Source: Usitatibacter palustris (GTDB taxonomy: Bacteria > Pseudomonadota > Gammaproteobacteria > Burkholderiales > Usitatibacteraceae). From it: DNA of 64,000 nucleotides. How positions within the stretch are numbered: position 1 is the first letter of the stretch; every line of letters starts with the position of its first letter. Under the pieces are notes generated by a model. The model saw nothing but the letters and a program-made list of their open reading frames with translations, made no database searches and was not told where the DNA came from. The translations under genes and the position numbers were made by a program. The stretch spans positions 1,984,001-2,048,000 of the forward strand of contig NZ_CP053073.1 of assembly GCF_013003985.1 (NCBI RefSeq), written 5' to 3'. Shown here piece by piece: positions 27,076 through 34,784 of the stretch.

Positions 27076-28449
27076 TCACTGCGAAACCTCTTGCGAACGA
27101 CGCGAGGGTCCGCCTCCGTATTCCTTCAACCGGTTGTAGAGCGTCTTCACGCAGATACCGAGCATGTCGGCCGCGCGGCGCTTGTCGCCGCCGCAGTGGT
27201 CGAGCGTGGTCATGATGAGCTGGCGGTCGGCCGCGGCGAGCGAGGTTCCGACGGGCAGCACGATCGCGGGCGAACCGGGCTGGCCTTCGCTGGCGGGCAT
27301 CGGTTCGAAGGGCTCGGGATCCTTCGCGTCAAGGCGTCCCAGGATCGCGAGGCGGTGGATGTAGTTGCGAAGCTCGCGCACGTTGCCCGGCCAGTTGTGG
27401 CTTTCGAGCGTGGCCAGCGATTCGGAGGACAACTCGGAGTGCCCTCCCCGATCGGTGTTGAGCTCGGCCACGAACGAACGGGCCAGCAGCGCGACGTCGC
27501 CTTCGCGTTGGCGCAGCGGCGGAATCACGAGCGGGAAGACGTTGAGGCGGTGATAGAGGTCCGGGCGCAGCCGCCCGGCTTCGACGGCGATCCGGGGGTC
27601 GCGGTTCGTCGCGGCGATGATGCGCACGTCCACCTCGATAGGCACGGCGGTACCGATGCGCATGAGCGTGCGCGTCTCGAGCACGCGCAGGAGGCGCACC
27701 TGCAGCTCGAGCGGCATCTCGGAGATCTCGTCCAGGAACAGCGTGCCGCCGTGGGCCTGCTCGAAGTAGCCGCGGTGTAGACGCTCGGCGCCGGTGAAGC
27801 TGCCGCGCTCGTGGCCGAACATCTCGCTCTCGATGAGGTTGGGCGAGATCGCCCCGCAGTTGATCGCGAGGAAAGGCTGTGTACGTCGGAGGCTGAGATC
27901 GTGCACCGTGTGCGCGACGACCTCCTTGCCGGTTCCGCTTTCGCCGGTGATGAAGACGGTGGCCTCGGTGGGCGCGACCCGGGCGATCTGTTCGTAGGCG
28001 CGCAGCATCGCGGGCGAGCGTCCGACAAGGCGGCCGAACCGCCCGTGCGCCTGCAGCTCTTCCTTCAGGCGACCGATTTCGACACGCGGTGATCCGGTCT
28101 TTGAAACACGCTCGAGGATGGCTTCCAGCCGCTGCATGTCCACGGGCTTGATGAGGTAGTCGGCCGCACCCTGTCGCATCGCGGCAACGGCCGTCTCGAC
28201 GCTGGCATAGCCGGTGATCAGCACGACCTGGGTGCTCGCCAGGTCCTCGAATTCTTCCAGCAGCTCCATGCCGGAACCGTCGGGAAGCTTGAGGTCGATG
28301 AGGGCCACGTCGGGTTGTTGGCGACCGACCTGGATGCGCGCTTCGCGAATGCTGCCGGCGGAGGCGGCGGTGAACCCGTTCAGCTTCACGAGCTCGGTGA
28401 GCGCGTGGCGCGAGGTGGGGTCGTCTTCGACGATCAGGACGTGTGCCAT
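27076..28449 (-). CDS. Sigma-54-dependent response regulator (NtrC family)
   Basis: 457 residues from ATG 28449. Receiver domain (1-115): Asp9-Asp10, phospho-acceptor Asp52 (LIDLKLPDG), Thr79, Lys101. AAA+ domain (about 138-375): Walker A GESGTGKE (169-176), sigma-54 contact loop GSFTGA (216-221, Ser in place of the usual Ala), Walker B GTLFLDE (235-241), and WPGNVRELRNYIHR. C-terminal Fis-type helix-turn-helix (DKRRAADMLGICVKTLYNRLKEYG). No kinase gene is adjacent. It stands divergent from a second activator and within 2.5 kb of three sigma-54 promoters, which it probably drives. Confidence 0.93.
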   Translation of the reverse strand: MAHVLIVEDDPTSRHALTELVKLNGFTAASAGSIREARIQVGRQQPDVALIDLKLPDGSGMELLEEFEDLASTQVVLITGYASVETAVAAMRQGAADYLIKPVDMQRLEAILERVSKTGSPRVEIGRLKEELQAHGRFGRLVGRSPAMLRAYEQIARVAPTEATVFITGESGTGKEVVAHTVHDLSLRRTQPFLAINCGAISPNLIESEMFGHERGSFTGAERLHRGYFEQAHGGTLFLDEISEMPLELQVRLLRVLETRTLMRIGTAVPIEVDVRIIAATNRDPRIAVEAGRLRPDLYHRLNVFPLVIPPLRQREGDVALLARSFVAELNTDRGGHSELSSESLATLESHNWPGNVRELRNYIHRLAILGRLDAKDPEPFEPMPASEGQPGSPAIVLPVGTSLAAADRQLIMTTLDHCGGDKRRAADMLGICVKTLYNRLKEYGGGPSRRSQEVSQ

Positions 28450-28549
28450 GAGGTCGAGGCTAACCAATGCCGCGACCAAATGTTGTCGGGTTCCGTCCTA
28501 CGTGCCTACAAGAAATGTCCGACATAAGGGGAAAGCGTCGTCGGTAAAG

Positions 28550-29545
28550 ATGTCCTCCATGCTCCCCACTCATTCCAAAGCCATGGACCGCCAACAGAAC
28601 AATGCTCCAGGATTCGGACCCCTGATCGGTAACTCTTCGATCATGAGGAAGATGTACAAGCAGATCGAGGACGTCGCGCCGTCTGACGCCACCGTGCTGG
28701 TCGTCGGCGAAAGCGGAACCGGGAAGGAGCTCGTCGCGCGCAGCGTGTGGGAGAACAGCCCCCGCACGACCAAGCCCCTGGTCGCGGTCAACTGCGGCGG
28801 CATTCCCGCTTCGCTCCTCGAAGCCGAACTCTTCGGCCACGAACGCGGCAGCTTCACCGGCGCCCACCAGCGCCGGGCGGGCTACTTCGAGCAGGCCGAC
28901 GGCGGCACCCTCTTCCTCGACGAGATCACGGAGATGCCCGCGCCGATGCAGGCCGTGCTCCTGCGCGCGCTCGAAGAGAAATGCATCCGCCGCGTCGGCG
29001 GCAGCGAAGACATTCCGGTGAACGTCCGGGTCGTCGCCGCCACCAATCGCGATCCGCATCACGCGGTCCGCAGTGGCGTGTTGCGCCAGGATCTTCTCTA
29101 TCGCCTCGCCGTCTTCCCCATCGATGTTCCGCCGCTGCGCGATCGCGAAGGCGACGTGGAGCTCCTCGCGCGGCACTTCGTCGCGCAGCTCAATCGCGAC
29201 GCGAAGACCGACAAGAAGCTCTCGCCCCGGTCGCTGCCGATCCTCGATACCTATGATTGGCCGGGCAACGTGCGCGAGCTTCGCAACGCCGTGCATCGCG
29301 CGTACATCCTCGGGCCTGACGAAGTGGAGGTCGTGCCGGCTACGAGCACCCTGCATGCCGCGGGCCAGGCGCTGACGATTCCGGTGGGAACGACGCTCGC
29401 GAGCGCGCAGAAGGACTTGATCCTCGCGACCCTTGCGCACTTCCGGGGGGACAAGCAGAAGACCGCCGACATGCTGGGGATCTGCCTGAAGACGCTCTAC
29501 AACCGCCTGCAGCTCTACCAGGGGCGGACCGCAGCCCGCCCCTGA
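28550..29545 (+). CDS. Sigma-54 activator lacking a receiver domain
   Basis: 331 residues if ATG 28550 is used (ATG 28559 or 28583 are alternatives). The protein enters the AAA+ domain almost at once: GFGPLIGNSSIMRKMYKQIE, Walker A GESGTGKE (53-60), GSFTGA (100-105), GTLFLDEITEMP, WPGNVRELRNAVHR, and a C-terminal helix-turn-helix (DKQKTADMLGICLKTLYNRLQLYQ) very like the divergent regulator. With no receiver or sensor domain it resembles PspF/HrpS-type activators that are always active unless held by a partner. It is clearly a paralogue of the 27076-28449 product; mixed hexamers are possible. Confidence 0.9.
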   Translation: MSSMLPTHSKAMDRQQNNAPGFGPLIGNSSIMRKMYKQIEDVAPSDATVLVVGESGTGKELVARSVWENSPRTTKPLVAVNCGGIPASLLEAELFGHERGSFTGAHQRRAGYFEQADGGTLFLDEITEMPAPMQAVLLRALEEKCIRRVGGSEDIPVNVRVVAATNRDPHHAVRSGVLRQDLLYRLAVFPIDVPPLRDREGDVELLARHFVAQLNRDAKTDKKLSPRSLPILDTYDWPGNVRELRNAVHRAYILGPDEVEVVPATSTLHAAGQALTIPVGTTLASAQKDLILATLAHFRGDKQKTADMLGICLKTLYNRLQLYQGRTAARP

Positions 29546-29552
29546 TCACGCG

Positions 29553-30017
29553 TTACTGCAGATTTTCCGGGCGCTGCCAGTACGGGCGCACGTTGTAGTA
29601 GGTGTGCAGGTCGGTGGCATAAGCCATGTTCGCAAACGCCGGCCAGTGGTCCTTGTTGAAGCCCGGAGCGGCTTCCAGCCGCTCCTTGTTGATGTCGAGC
29701 ACGAAGCACTTGCGCTCGGCGTCGAGAGTCAGCGCGGAAAACGGGATCGCGAACAGCTTGTCGCCGATGCCGAGGAATCCACCGCACGAGAGCACGGCAT
29801 AGGCCACCGTACCGCTGCGCACGTCGATCATGATTTCGCTGATGTCGCCGAGCGTCTCGCCCTGGCGATTGACGACGGAGTCGCCTTCGAGTGTCGATGC
29901 GCTCATCACCTCGGGGCCGGGACCGGACGTGTCGTCCTGGCCGCCGACGATGCGCGCTCCGCCCGAGCCGGGAATCGGCGGCGGGGTCGTGGTGGTCGAG
30001 CTGTTGTATGTAGCCAT
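29553..30017 (-). CDS. PRC-barrel domain protein
   Basis: 154 residues from ATG 30017 (CAGGAGA upstream). A Thr/Pro-rich N-terminal tail (about 1-40) precedes a PRC-barrel domain (about 48-120: MSASTLEGDSVVNRQGETLG, DISEIMIDVRSGTVAYAVLS, LFAIPFSALTLD), then a short Trp/Tyr-rich tail. There is no signal peptide. PRC-barrel proteins of this type are small stress-associated cytoplasmic proteins in many Proteobacteria. It is the last gene of the CsbD transcript and meets the activator gene tail to tail. Confidence 0.85.
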   Translation of the reverse strand: MATYNSSTTTTPPPIPGSGGARIVGGQDDTSGPGPEVMSASTLEGDSVVNRQGETLGDISEIMIDVRSGTVAYAVLSCGGFLGIGDKLFAIPFSALTLDAERKCFVLDINKERLEAAPGFNKDHWPAFANMAYATDLHTYYNVRPYWQRPENLQ

Positions 30018-30043
30018 CTGGATTTCTCCTGTTGGGATAACGA

Positions 30044-30202
30044 TCAACGCGGGCGGGCTGCGCGCCGCGGATGCGATCGCGGATCGAGAGGCGCGTGCGG
30101 CGGATCGCGGGGATGCTCGCGCGGCGGCCGGTCGGGTCGCGCTTCGCTGTCAGGCGGGCGCGGTTCGACCGGAGGGGGCACGTGCGGGATGTGTTCCTTC
30201 AT
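30044..30202 (-). CDS. Short Pro/Arg-rich hypothetical protein (52 aa)
   Basis: A 52-codon frame, starting MKEHIPHVPPPVEPR, lies between the CsbD-like and PRC-barrel genes on the same strand with a possible ribosome site (AGGGATGAG) and eight bases after the CsbD stop. The product is rich in Pro, Arg and His and should be disordered. The position inside the operon supports it; the low-complexity composition could also reflect only GC-rich DNA. Confidence 0.4.
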   Translation of the reverse strand: MKEHIPHVPPPVEPRPPDSEARPDRPPREHPRDPPHAPLDPRSHPRRAARPR

Positions 30203-30209
30203 CTCATCC

Positions 30210-30392
30210 CTACGCGTGGTGCCGGCGCTGCGAATCGAGGCGCGCGATACCCCGCGCTTCCTCCATCTGGCCGGCCCATTGCTCGTGGCGACCCTCGAGG
30301 ACGATGAAGCCGTCATCGAGGAAGTGTCCCCAGTGTTCGAGCATCTTGCCTTTGAGCTGCCGCCAGTTCCCGACGACGATTTCGCGATTCAT
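30210..30392 (-). CDS. CsbD-family stress protein
   Basis: 60 residues from ATG 30392 (GAGAGG five bases before). The sequence opening VGNWRQLKGKMLEHWGHFLDDGFIVLEGRHEQ, then AGQMEEARGIA, is the CsbD fold signature (GNWKQLKGKxKEQWGKLTDDD). CsbD proteins are small, highly charged proteins induced by general stress (sigma-B in Bacillus); biochemical role unknown. A sigma-54-type promoter at 30430-30445 sits 38 bases upstream, so here the gene appears to be under sigma-54. Confidence 0.85.
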   Translation of the reverse strand: MNREIVVGNWRQLKGKMLEHWGHFLDDGFIVLEGRHEQWAGQMEEARGIARLDSQRRHHA

Positions 30393-30429
30393 GTGTGCCT
30401 CTCGCATGCGAACGCAACACGAACCAACC

Positions 30430-30445
30430 TGCAGGATGCGTGCCA
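30430..30445 (-). promoter_or_regulatory. Sigma-54 (-24/-12) promoter for CsbD operon
   Basis: On the minus strand: TGGCACGCATCCTGCA. The -24 box is perfect, the -12 box has one change (CTGC for TTGC), and ten bases separate GG and GC. The predicted start is near 30419, 27 bases before ATG 30392. Confidence 0.65.
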
Positions 30446-30470
30446 GGCCGCTTTCAGGGCTATGCGCTTC

Positions 30471-30485
30471 AACGCACGCCGTGCA
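30471..30485. promoter_or_regulatory. Candidate activator site (AACGCAC-GC-CGTGCA) between divergent sigma-54 promoters
   Basis: The dyad GCAC-GCC-GTGC is centred about 59 bases from the predicted CsbD start and about 114 bases from the DUF3309 start, both within the usual range for sigma-54 activator sites. A near-identical element precedes the third sigma-54 promoter (27029-27042). Confidence 0.45.
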
Positions 30486-30565
30486 TTGCAAATCTTTCTC
30501 ACGGATGTGTACCAAGTTCGCGCGACGCGCTCGCGGCGCCGCTCCTCAAGAGTGAAAACCGGTAG

Positions 30566-30581
30566 TGGCACGGTCATTGCA
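30566..30581 (+). promoter_or_regulatory. Sigma-54 (-24/-12) promoter for DUF3309 gene
   Basis: TGGCACGGTCATTGCA is a full match to the consensus TGGCAC-N5-TTGCA with exact GG-N10-GC spacing. The predicted start is near 30592, 32 bases before ATG 30624. Confidence 0.8.
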
Positions 30582-30623
30582 GAAGCGTTCATTGCTGTCC
30601 CATTCAACCTTGAGGAGAACGTC

Positions 30624-30782
30624 ATGACGCTTGGAACCATCCTGTTGATCATCCTCGTGCTCCTGTTGATCGGAGCCGTCCCGAGCTGGCCGCATAGCAA
30701 GTCGTGGGGTTACGGCCCCAGTGGCGTGCTGGGTCTCGTGGTCGTGGTAATCGTGGTGCTCCTGTTGATGGGGCGCATCTAG
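30624..30782 (+). CDS. DUF3309 small membrane protein
   Basis: 52 residues from ATG 30624 (GAGGAG upstream). Two membrane helices (LGTILLIILVLLLIGAVPSWP and GVLGLVVVVIVVLLLMGRI) are joined by the conserved HSKSWGYGPSG loop, the DUF3309 signature. Function unknown; inner membrane. It lies directly behind a consensus sigma-54 promoter and heads the plus-strand arm of the proposed stress regulon. Confidence 0.87.
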   Translation: MTLGTILLIILVLLLIGAVPSWPHSKSWGYGPSGVLGLVVVVIVVLLLMGRI

Positions 30783-30816
30783 CAATTCCGTTTCCACCGA
30801 TCGAAAGGAATCGAAC

Positions 30817-31050
30817 ATGTCTCGCCCGAAACAGGACAACCCCGACCAGAAGCCTCGCGATACGAACATCGAGGAAGAGGATCGCGACCAGCGGCAGGAT
30901 CCGAACGAGCAACAACAGGAACGCAACCCGAAGCGCGACGACGGCCAGCGCCAGAAGCAGCAGCGCGAACCGATCGAGCCCAGTGAGAACGACGGCGAGG
31001 GCGACAGCCCCGGCGGCCCGTCCTCGCCCGGCACGCGCAAGCCCCGCTAA
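30817..31050 (+). CDS. Small highly hydrophilic, probably disordered protein
   Basis: 77 residues, nearly all Gln, Asp, Glu, Arg, Pro, Asn and Gly, with no hydrophobic core (for example DRDQRQDPNEQQQERNPKRD). AAAGGAA precedes ATG 30817, 34 bases after the DUF3309 stop, so it is likely co-transcribed. The composition recalls hydrophilin-type desiccation or osmotic stress proteins; that is an analogy, not a family match. Confidence 0.65.
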   Translation: MSRPKQDNPDQKPRDTNIEEEDRDQRQDPNEQQQERNPKRDDGQRQKQQREPIEPSENDGEGDSPGGPSSPGTRKPR

Positions 31051-31054
31051 CAAA

Positions 31055-31085
31055 GCAGCGGGCCGCGAGCCCGCTGCGCTTCTTC
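31055..31085 (+). terminator. Hairpin after the hydrophilic-protein gene
   Basis: GCAGCGGGC-CGCGA-GCCCGCTGC (31055-31077) is a perfect nine-base-pair stem followed by GCTTCTTC, a weak T-rich stretch. It may partially end the DUF3309 transcript before the BON gene. Confidence 0.55.
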
Positions 31086-31105
31086 AATCATCAAGGAGTA
31101 TTGAA

Positions 31106-31480
31106 ATGAATCTGCGCAACTCGATGACGGCGACGATCGCCACCTTCATCGCGCTTGGCGTCGGCGCCAGCGTCACCGCCTGCGACCGGGACAAGCTCGC
31201 CAAGAACTCGCCGGCGCCCGTGACGAAGAACGCACCGGCCGAGCCCTCCTCCACGGCAGGCAATCTCGCCGGCGACGCCGCGACCACCGCGAAGGTGAAG
31301 TCCGCGATGCTGGCCGATCCGGACGTGAAGGGCCTGCAGGTCAACGTCGACACGATGAACGGTGTGGTCACGCTGAGCGGCACGGTCGATACGAAGTCGC
31401 AGGCCGAGAAGGCCGTACAGATCGCGACGACCACCGAAGGCGTGAAGTCGGTGAACAACAACCTGTCGGCAAAGAGCTAG
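31106..31480 (+). CDS. BON-domain lipoprotein
   Basis: 124 residues from ATG 31106 (AAGGAG upstream). A signal peptide ends in a lipobox (SVTAC, Cys26), giving a lipid-anchored protein; one BON domain follows (about 58-122, TTAKVKSAMLADPDVKGLQVN, GVVTLSGTVDTKSQAEKAVQIA, EGVKSVNNNL). BON domains (as in OsmY and DolP) bind phospholipid and protect the envelope under stress. This fits the neighbouring stress genes; no own sigma-54 site was found. Confidence 0.88.
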   Translation: MNLRNSMTATIATFIALGVGASVTACDRDKLAKNSPAPVTKNAPAEPSSTAGNLAGDAATTAKVKSAMLADPDVKGLQVNVDTMNGVVTLSGTVDTKSQAEKAVQIATTTEGVKSVNNNLSAKS

Positions 31481-31489
31481 GAACGGACC

Positions 31490-31639
31490 ATGCGATTCAA
31501 GCCGCCCCTGATCTCCGAACGGACGCTCGAAGCCCTGCAGAAGACGCAAGGCGGCAAGATCGGCTACATCTTGCTTTGGCTGATCGGTGTGCCGATCCCG
31601 ATCCTGTTCCTTATCTACCTGCTTCGCGGCTGCACCTGA
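31490..31639 (+). CDS. Small membrane protein (49 aa)
   Basis: A 49-residue product starting MRFKPPLISERTLEALQ and ending with one membrane helix (IGYILLWLIGVPIPILFLIYLL) and RGCT. It starts nine bases after the BON gene stop behind GGAACGGA, so it is very likely co-transcribed. No named family; inner membrane. Confidence 0.65.
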   Translation: MRFKPPLISERTLEALQKTQGGKIGYILLWLIGVPIPILFLIYLLRGCT

Positions 31640-31642
31640 CGC

Positions 31643-33034
31643 TCAGCCGGGCCGGGTCATGTCCTCGGGACGGACCCAGGCGTCGAATTGGGCCGCGGTG
31701 ACATGCCCCGAGGCCAATGCCGCATCGCGGAGGCTCGAGCCTTCGCGATGGGCCTGCTTGGCGATCTGCGCGGCCTTGTCGTAGCCGATATGCGGCGCGA
31801 GTGCGGTCACGAGCATCAGTGAGTTCTCCAGCAACTCGCTGATCCGCTCGCGATCGGGCTCGATGCCGCGCGCGCAGTGCTGCTCGAAGCTCGCCATCGC
31901 ATCTCCCAGCAACCGCACGCTCTGCTGGAAGTTGTGCGCGATGAGCGGCTTGAAGACATTGAGCTCGAGATGCCCGTGCGCGCCGCCGATGTTGATGGCG
32001 ACGTCGTTGCCCATCACCTGCGCGCACGCCATCGTGAGCGCCTCGCACTGCGTCGGATTGACCTTGCCCGGCATGATCGAGCTTCCCGGTTCGTTCTCGG
32101 GAATCGTGATCTCCGCGAGACCCGACCGCGGGCCGCTCGCGAGAAGCCGCACGTCGTTGGCGATCTTCATGAGGGAAGCGGCAACCGTCTTCAATGCGCC
32201 GTGCGCGTGGACGAGTGCGTCGTGCGCCGCGAGCGCCTCGAACTTGTTGGGCGCCGTCACGAAGTCGCACAGGTTGAGCCGCGAGAGCTCGGCGGCGACG
32301 CGTGCGCCGAACTCCGGATGCGTGTTGAGACCGGTGCCGACCGCCGTGCCACCGAGCGCGAGTTCCGAGAGATGCGCGAGCGAGGCTTCGACGTGCCGCT
32401 TGCCGTGCGCGAGCTGCGCCGCGTAGCCGGAGAACTCCTGGCCGAGCGTGAGCGGTGTTGCATCCTGAAGGTGCGTGCGGCCTATTTTCACGATCGGCGC
32501 GAAGTCCCGTGCCTTGGCGGCGAGTGTGGCCTGGAGGCGTTCCAGCGCGGGCAATAGATGCGTGCGTACCGCGACCACGGCAGCAACACTCATCGCCGTT
32601 GGAAAGACATCGTTGGACGACTGGCCGCGATTCACGTCGTCGTTCGGATGGACCTTGCGGCCCTCGCCGCGCGTGCCACCCAGGATTTCGCTCGCGCGAT
32701 TGGCGAGCACCTCGTTCACGTTCATGTTGCTCTGCGTTCCCGAGCCCGTCTGCCAGACGACGAGCGGAAACTCGTCGGGCCAGCGTCCCTCGAGCACCTC
32801 GTCGGCGGCCTTCACGATCGCGTCCGCCTTGTCCGCGGCGAGAAGCTTCAAATCGCGGTTGACCAGCGCGCTCGCCCGCTTTACCTGCACGAGAGACCTT
32901 ATGACTTCGAGGGGCATGCGCTCGCCGGAAATGCGAAAGAACTCGAGCGAACGCTGCGTCTGCGCGCCCCAGAGCCGCTCCGCGGGAACTTCGATCGGTC
33001 CGAACGTATCCTTCTCGACGCGCATCGCGCCCAT
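31643..33034 (-). CDS. fumC: Class II fumarate hydratase
   Basis: 463 residues from ATG 33034 (AGGAGGAACC directly upstream). The fumarase/aspartase signature [11 protein letters not shown] is present, with upstream conserved [51 protein letters not shown] and [10 protein letters not shown]. It interconverts fumarate and L-malate in the TCA cycle without iron, hence active under oxidative stress or low iron. It is transcribed divergently from the cytochrome b561 gene and faces the stress cluster tail to tail. Confidence 0.96.
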   Translation of the reverse strand: MGAMRVEKDTFGPIEVPAERLWGAQTQRSLEFFRISGERMPLEVIRSLVQVKRASALVNRDLKLLAADKADAIVKAADEVLEGRWPDEFPLVVWQTGSGTQSNMNVNEVLANRASEILGGTRGEGRKVHPNDDVNRGQSSNDVFPTAMSVAAVVAVRTHLLPALERLQATLAAKARDFAPIVKIGRTHLQDATPLTLGQEFSGYAAQLAHGKRHVEASLAHLSELALGGTAVGTGLNTHPEFGARVAAELSRLNLCDFVTAPNKFEALAAHDALVHAHGALKTVAASLMKIANDVRLLASGPRSGLAEITIPENEPGSSIMPGKVNPTQCEALTMACAQVMGNDVAINIGGAHGHLELNVFKPLIAHNFQQSVRLLGDAMASFEQHCARGIEPDRERISELLENSLMLVTALAPHIGYDKAAQIAKQAHREGSSLRDAALASGHVTAAQFDAWVRPEDMTRPG

Positions 33035-33070
33035 GGTTCCTCCTGAATGCTTGCTAGAATCTGCCGCTTG

Positions 33071-33643
33071 ATGGACGCGCGCAACCCCAACCAGTACACC
33101 CGCACCGCGATCGCGCTCCACGGCATCGTGGCGGCCCTGATTGTCGCGAACCTGCTCTTCGGTCTCTACATGACGGGGCTTTCGCTCTCCCCGCAGAAGT
33201 TGAAGTACTTCTCGTGGCACAAGTGGATCGGGGTTACGGTGTTCATGCTGGTCACGTTCCGCCTCCTTTGGCGGCTCACGCATCCGGCGCCGGCCCTGCC
33301 CCGTACCATGCCCGACTGGCAACTCAAGGCCGCGCATGTCTCCCACGTCCTTCTTTACGTGCTGTTTTTCGCCGCACCGCTCTCGGGCTGGCTGTTCAGC
33401 TCCGCCAACGGGTTCCAGACCGTGTACCTCGGCATGTTCCCGATTCCGGATCTGCTCGGGAAGAACAAGGAGCTCGCGGATGTTCTCAAGCTCGTGCACA
33501 AGACCGTCGTCTATTCGCTCGGGGGGCTCGTCGTCGTCCACATCGCCGCGGGCCTGAAGCATCACTTCGTCGACCGAGACGATGTGCTCACCCGGATGTA
33601 CCCCTTCCTGAAGGTCCCCTCGCCTCGTCCCCCGGAGCCATGA
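33071..33643 (+). CDS. Cytochrome b561 (CybB family)
   Basis: 190 residues from ATG 33071. Four membrane helices with histidines in the expected places for two b-hemes: IALHG in helix 1, SWHKWIG before helix 2, AHVSHVLLY in helix 3, and [26 protein letters not shown] in helix 4. It moves electrons between quinol and periplasmic partners. The next gene (YceI) overlaps its stop (ATGA); the cytochrome b561-YceI-YceI order is common in Proteobacteria and suggests quinone-related redox work. Confidence 0.92.
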   Translation: MDARNPNQYTRTAIALHGIVAALIVANLLFGLYMTGLSLSPQKLKYFSWHKWIGVTVFMLVTFRLLWRLTHPAPALPRTMPDWQLKAAHVSHVLLYVLFFAAPLSGWLFSSANGFQTVYLGMFPIPDLLGKNKELADVLKLVHKTVVYSLGGLVVVHIAAGLKHHFVDRDDVLTRMYPFLKVPSPRPPEP

Positions 33644-34194
33644 ACCGAACCCTCGCCCTGCTGGCCGCCCTCGCGGTGGCCGCCGTACCCGCGCTTGCCC
33701 AGGCGCCCCAGAAAGTCGCCGCCGACAAGAGCTTCATCCGCTTCGTGTCGAAGCAGATGAACGTTCCGGTCGAAGGGCGCTTCAAGAAGTTCGATGCGTC
33801 CGTCACCTTCGACCCGAAGAAGCCCGAGGCCACGAAGGCGGAGTTCGAGGTGGATCTCGCGTCCATCGACATGGGCTCGCCCGAAGGCGAAACCGAGGCG
33901 GTGCGCCCGCTCTGGTTCAACACCGCCCAGTTTCCCAAGGCGAAATTCGTCGCCTCGTCGGTGAAGTCCACCGGCGCGAACAAGTTCGAGGCCACGGGCC
34001 CACTCACGATCAAGGGTGTCACTCAGAACATCACCACGCCGTTCACGATGACCGAGGCCGCGGGCATGCGCACCGTGGAAGGCCAGTTCACGATGAAGCG
34101 GCTGCAGTTCAAGATCGGCGAGAAGCAATGGGCCGATGTGGACACCGTGGCCGATGAGGTCGTGGTCCGCTACAAATTCGTCCTACCCGTCTAA
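33640..34194 (+). CDS. YceI-family periplasmic protein (first copy)
   Basis: 184 residues with a signal peptide ([19 protein letters not shown]). The YceI lipocalin-like barrel is shown by [52 protein letters not shown] and [14 protein letters not shown]. YceI proteins bind polyisoprenoid molecules in the periplasm. Its ATG overlaps the cytochrome b561 stop. Confidence 0.92.
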   Translation: MNRTLALLAALAVAAVPALAQAPQKVAADKSFIRFVSKQMNVPVEGRFKKFDASVTFDPKKPEATKAEFEVDLASIDMGSPEGETEAVRPLWFNTAQFPKAKFVASSVKSTGANKFEATGPLTIKGVTQNITTPFTMTEAAGMRTVEGQFTMKRLQFKIGEKQWADVDTVADEVVVRYKFVLPV

Positions 34195-34211
34195 CCACCT
34201 GGAGAGTTTCG

Positions 34212-34784
34212 ATGAAACGCCTTGCCATTGCCCTTGCCGCGGCCCTCGCGGCCACGTTCGCCCTTCCGGCCGCCGCGCAGGAAACCTACTCGCTGGATGC
34301 GCGCCACACCTTCCCGACGTTCGAGGTCACGCACCTGGGCATGTCCAAGCAGCGCGGCATGTTCACGAAGGTCACGGGCAAGATCACGATCGACCGCGCC
34401 GGCAAGAAGGGCTCGGCCGATGTCTCCATCGACATGTCGCAGATCGCCGTCGGTGATGCAAAGCTCGCCGATCACCTGCGCGGCGACGACTTCTTCGACG
34501 TCGCGAAGAACCCGACCGCCACGTTCAAGTCGAGCAGCTTCAAGTTCGAAGGCGACAAGCTCGTCGCCGTGAGTGGCGATCTCACGCTGCGCGGCGTGAC
34601 CAAGCCCGTGACGCTCACCGTCGAGTCCTTCAACTGCGGCAACCACCCGATGAACAAGAAGCCGATGTGTGGCGCGGACGCGACCACGGTCATCAAGCGC
34701 AGCGACTTCGGCGTGAAGTACGGCGTTCCCGCGATCAGCGACGACGTGAAGCTCTCGATCCCGATCGAAGCGTTCAAGGATTGA
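34212..34784 (+). CDS. YceI-family periplasmic protein (second copy)
   Basis: 190 residues with a signal peptide (RLAIALAAALAATFALPAAAQ), then YSLDARHTFPTFEVTHLGMSKQRGMFTKVTG, the classic YceI opening, DDFFDVAKNPTATFKSS and LRGVTKPVTLTV. Two Cys (NCGNH, MCGAD) may pair. It differs clearly from the first copy, so this is an old paralogue pair in one operon with cytochrome b561. Its stop overlaps the TTG start of the next gene. Confidence 0.92.
   Translation: MKRLAIALAAALAATFALPAAAQETYSLDARHTFPTFEVTHLGMSKQRGMFTKVTGKITIDRAGKKGSADVSIDMSQIAVGDAKLADHLRGDDFFDVAKNPTATFKSSSFKFEGDKLVAVSGDLTLRGVTKPVTLTVESFNCGNHPMNKKPMCGADATTVIKRSDFGVKYGVPAISDDVKLSIPIEAFKD

Noticed and set aside
28214..28549. Receiver domain lost by frameshift from the second sigma-54 activator
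   Set aside because: The frame upstream of 28550 is antisense to the start of the divergent regulator and shows no receiver motifs; the protein simply lacks that domain.
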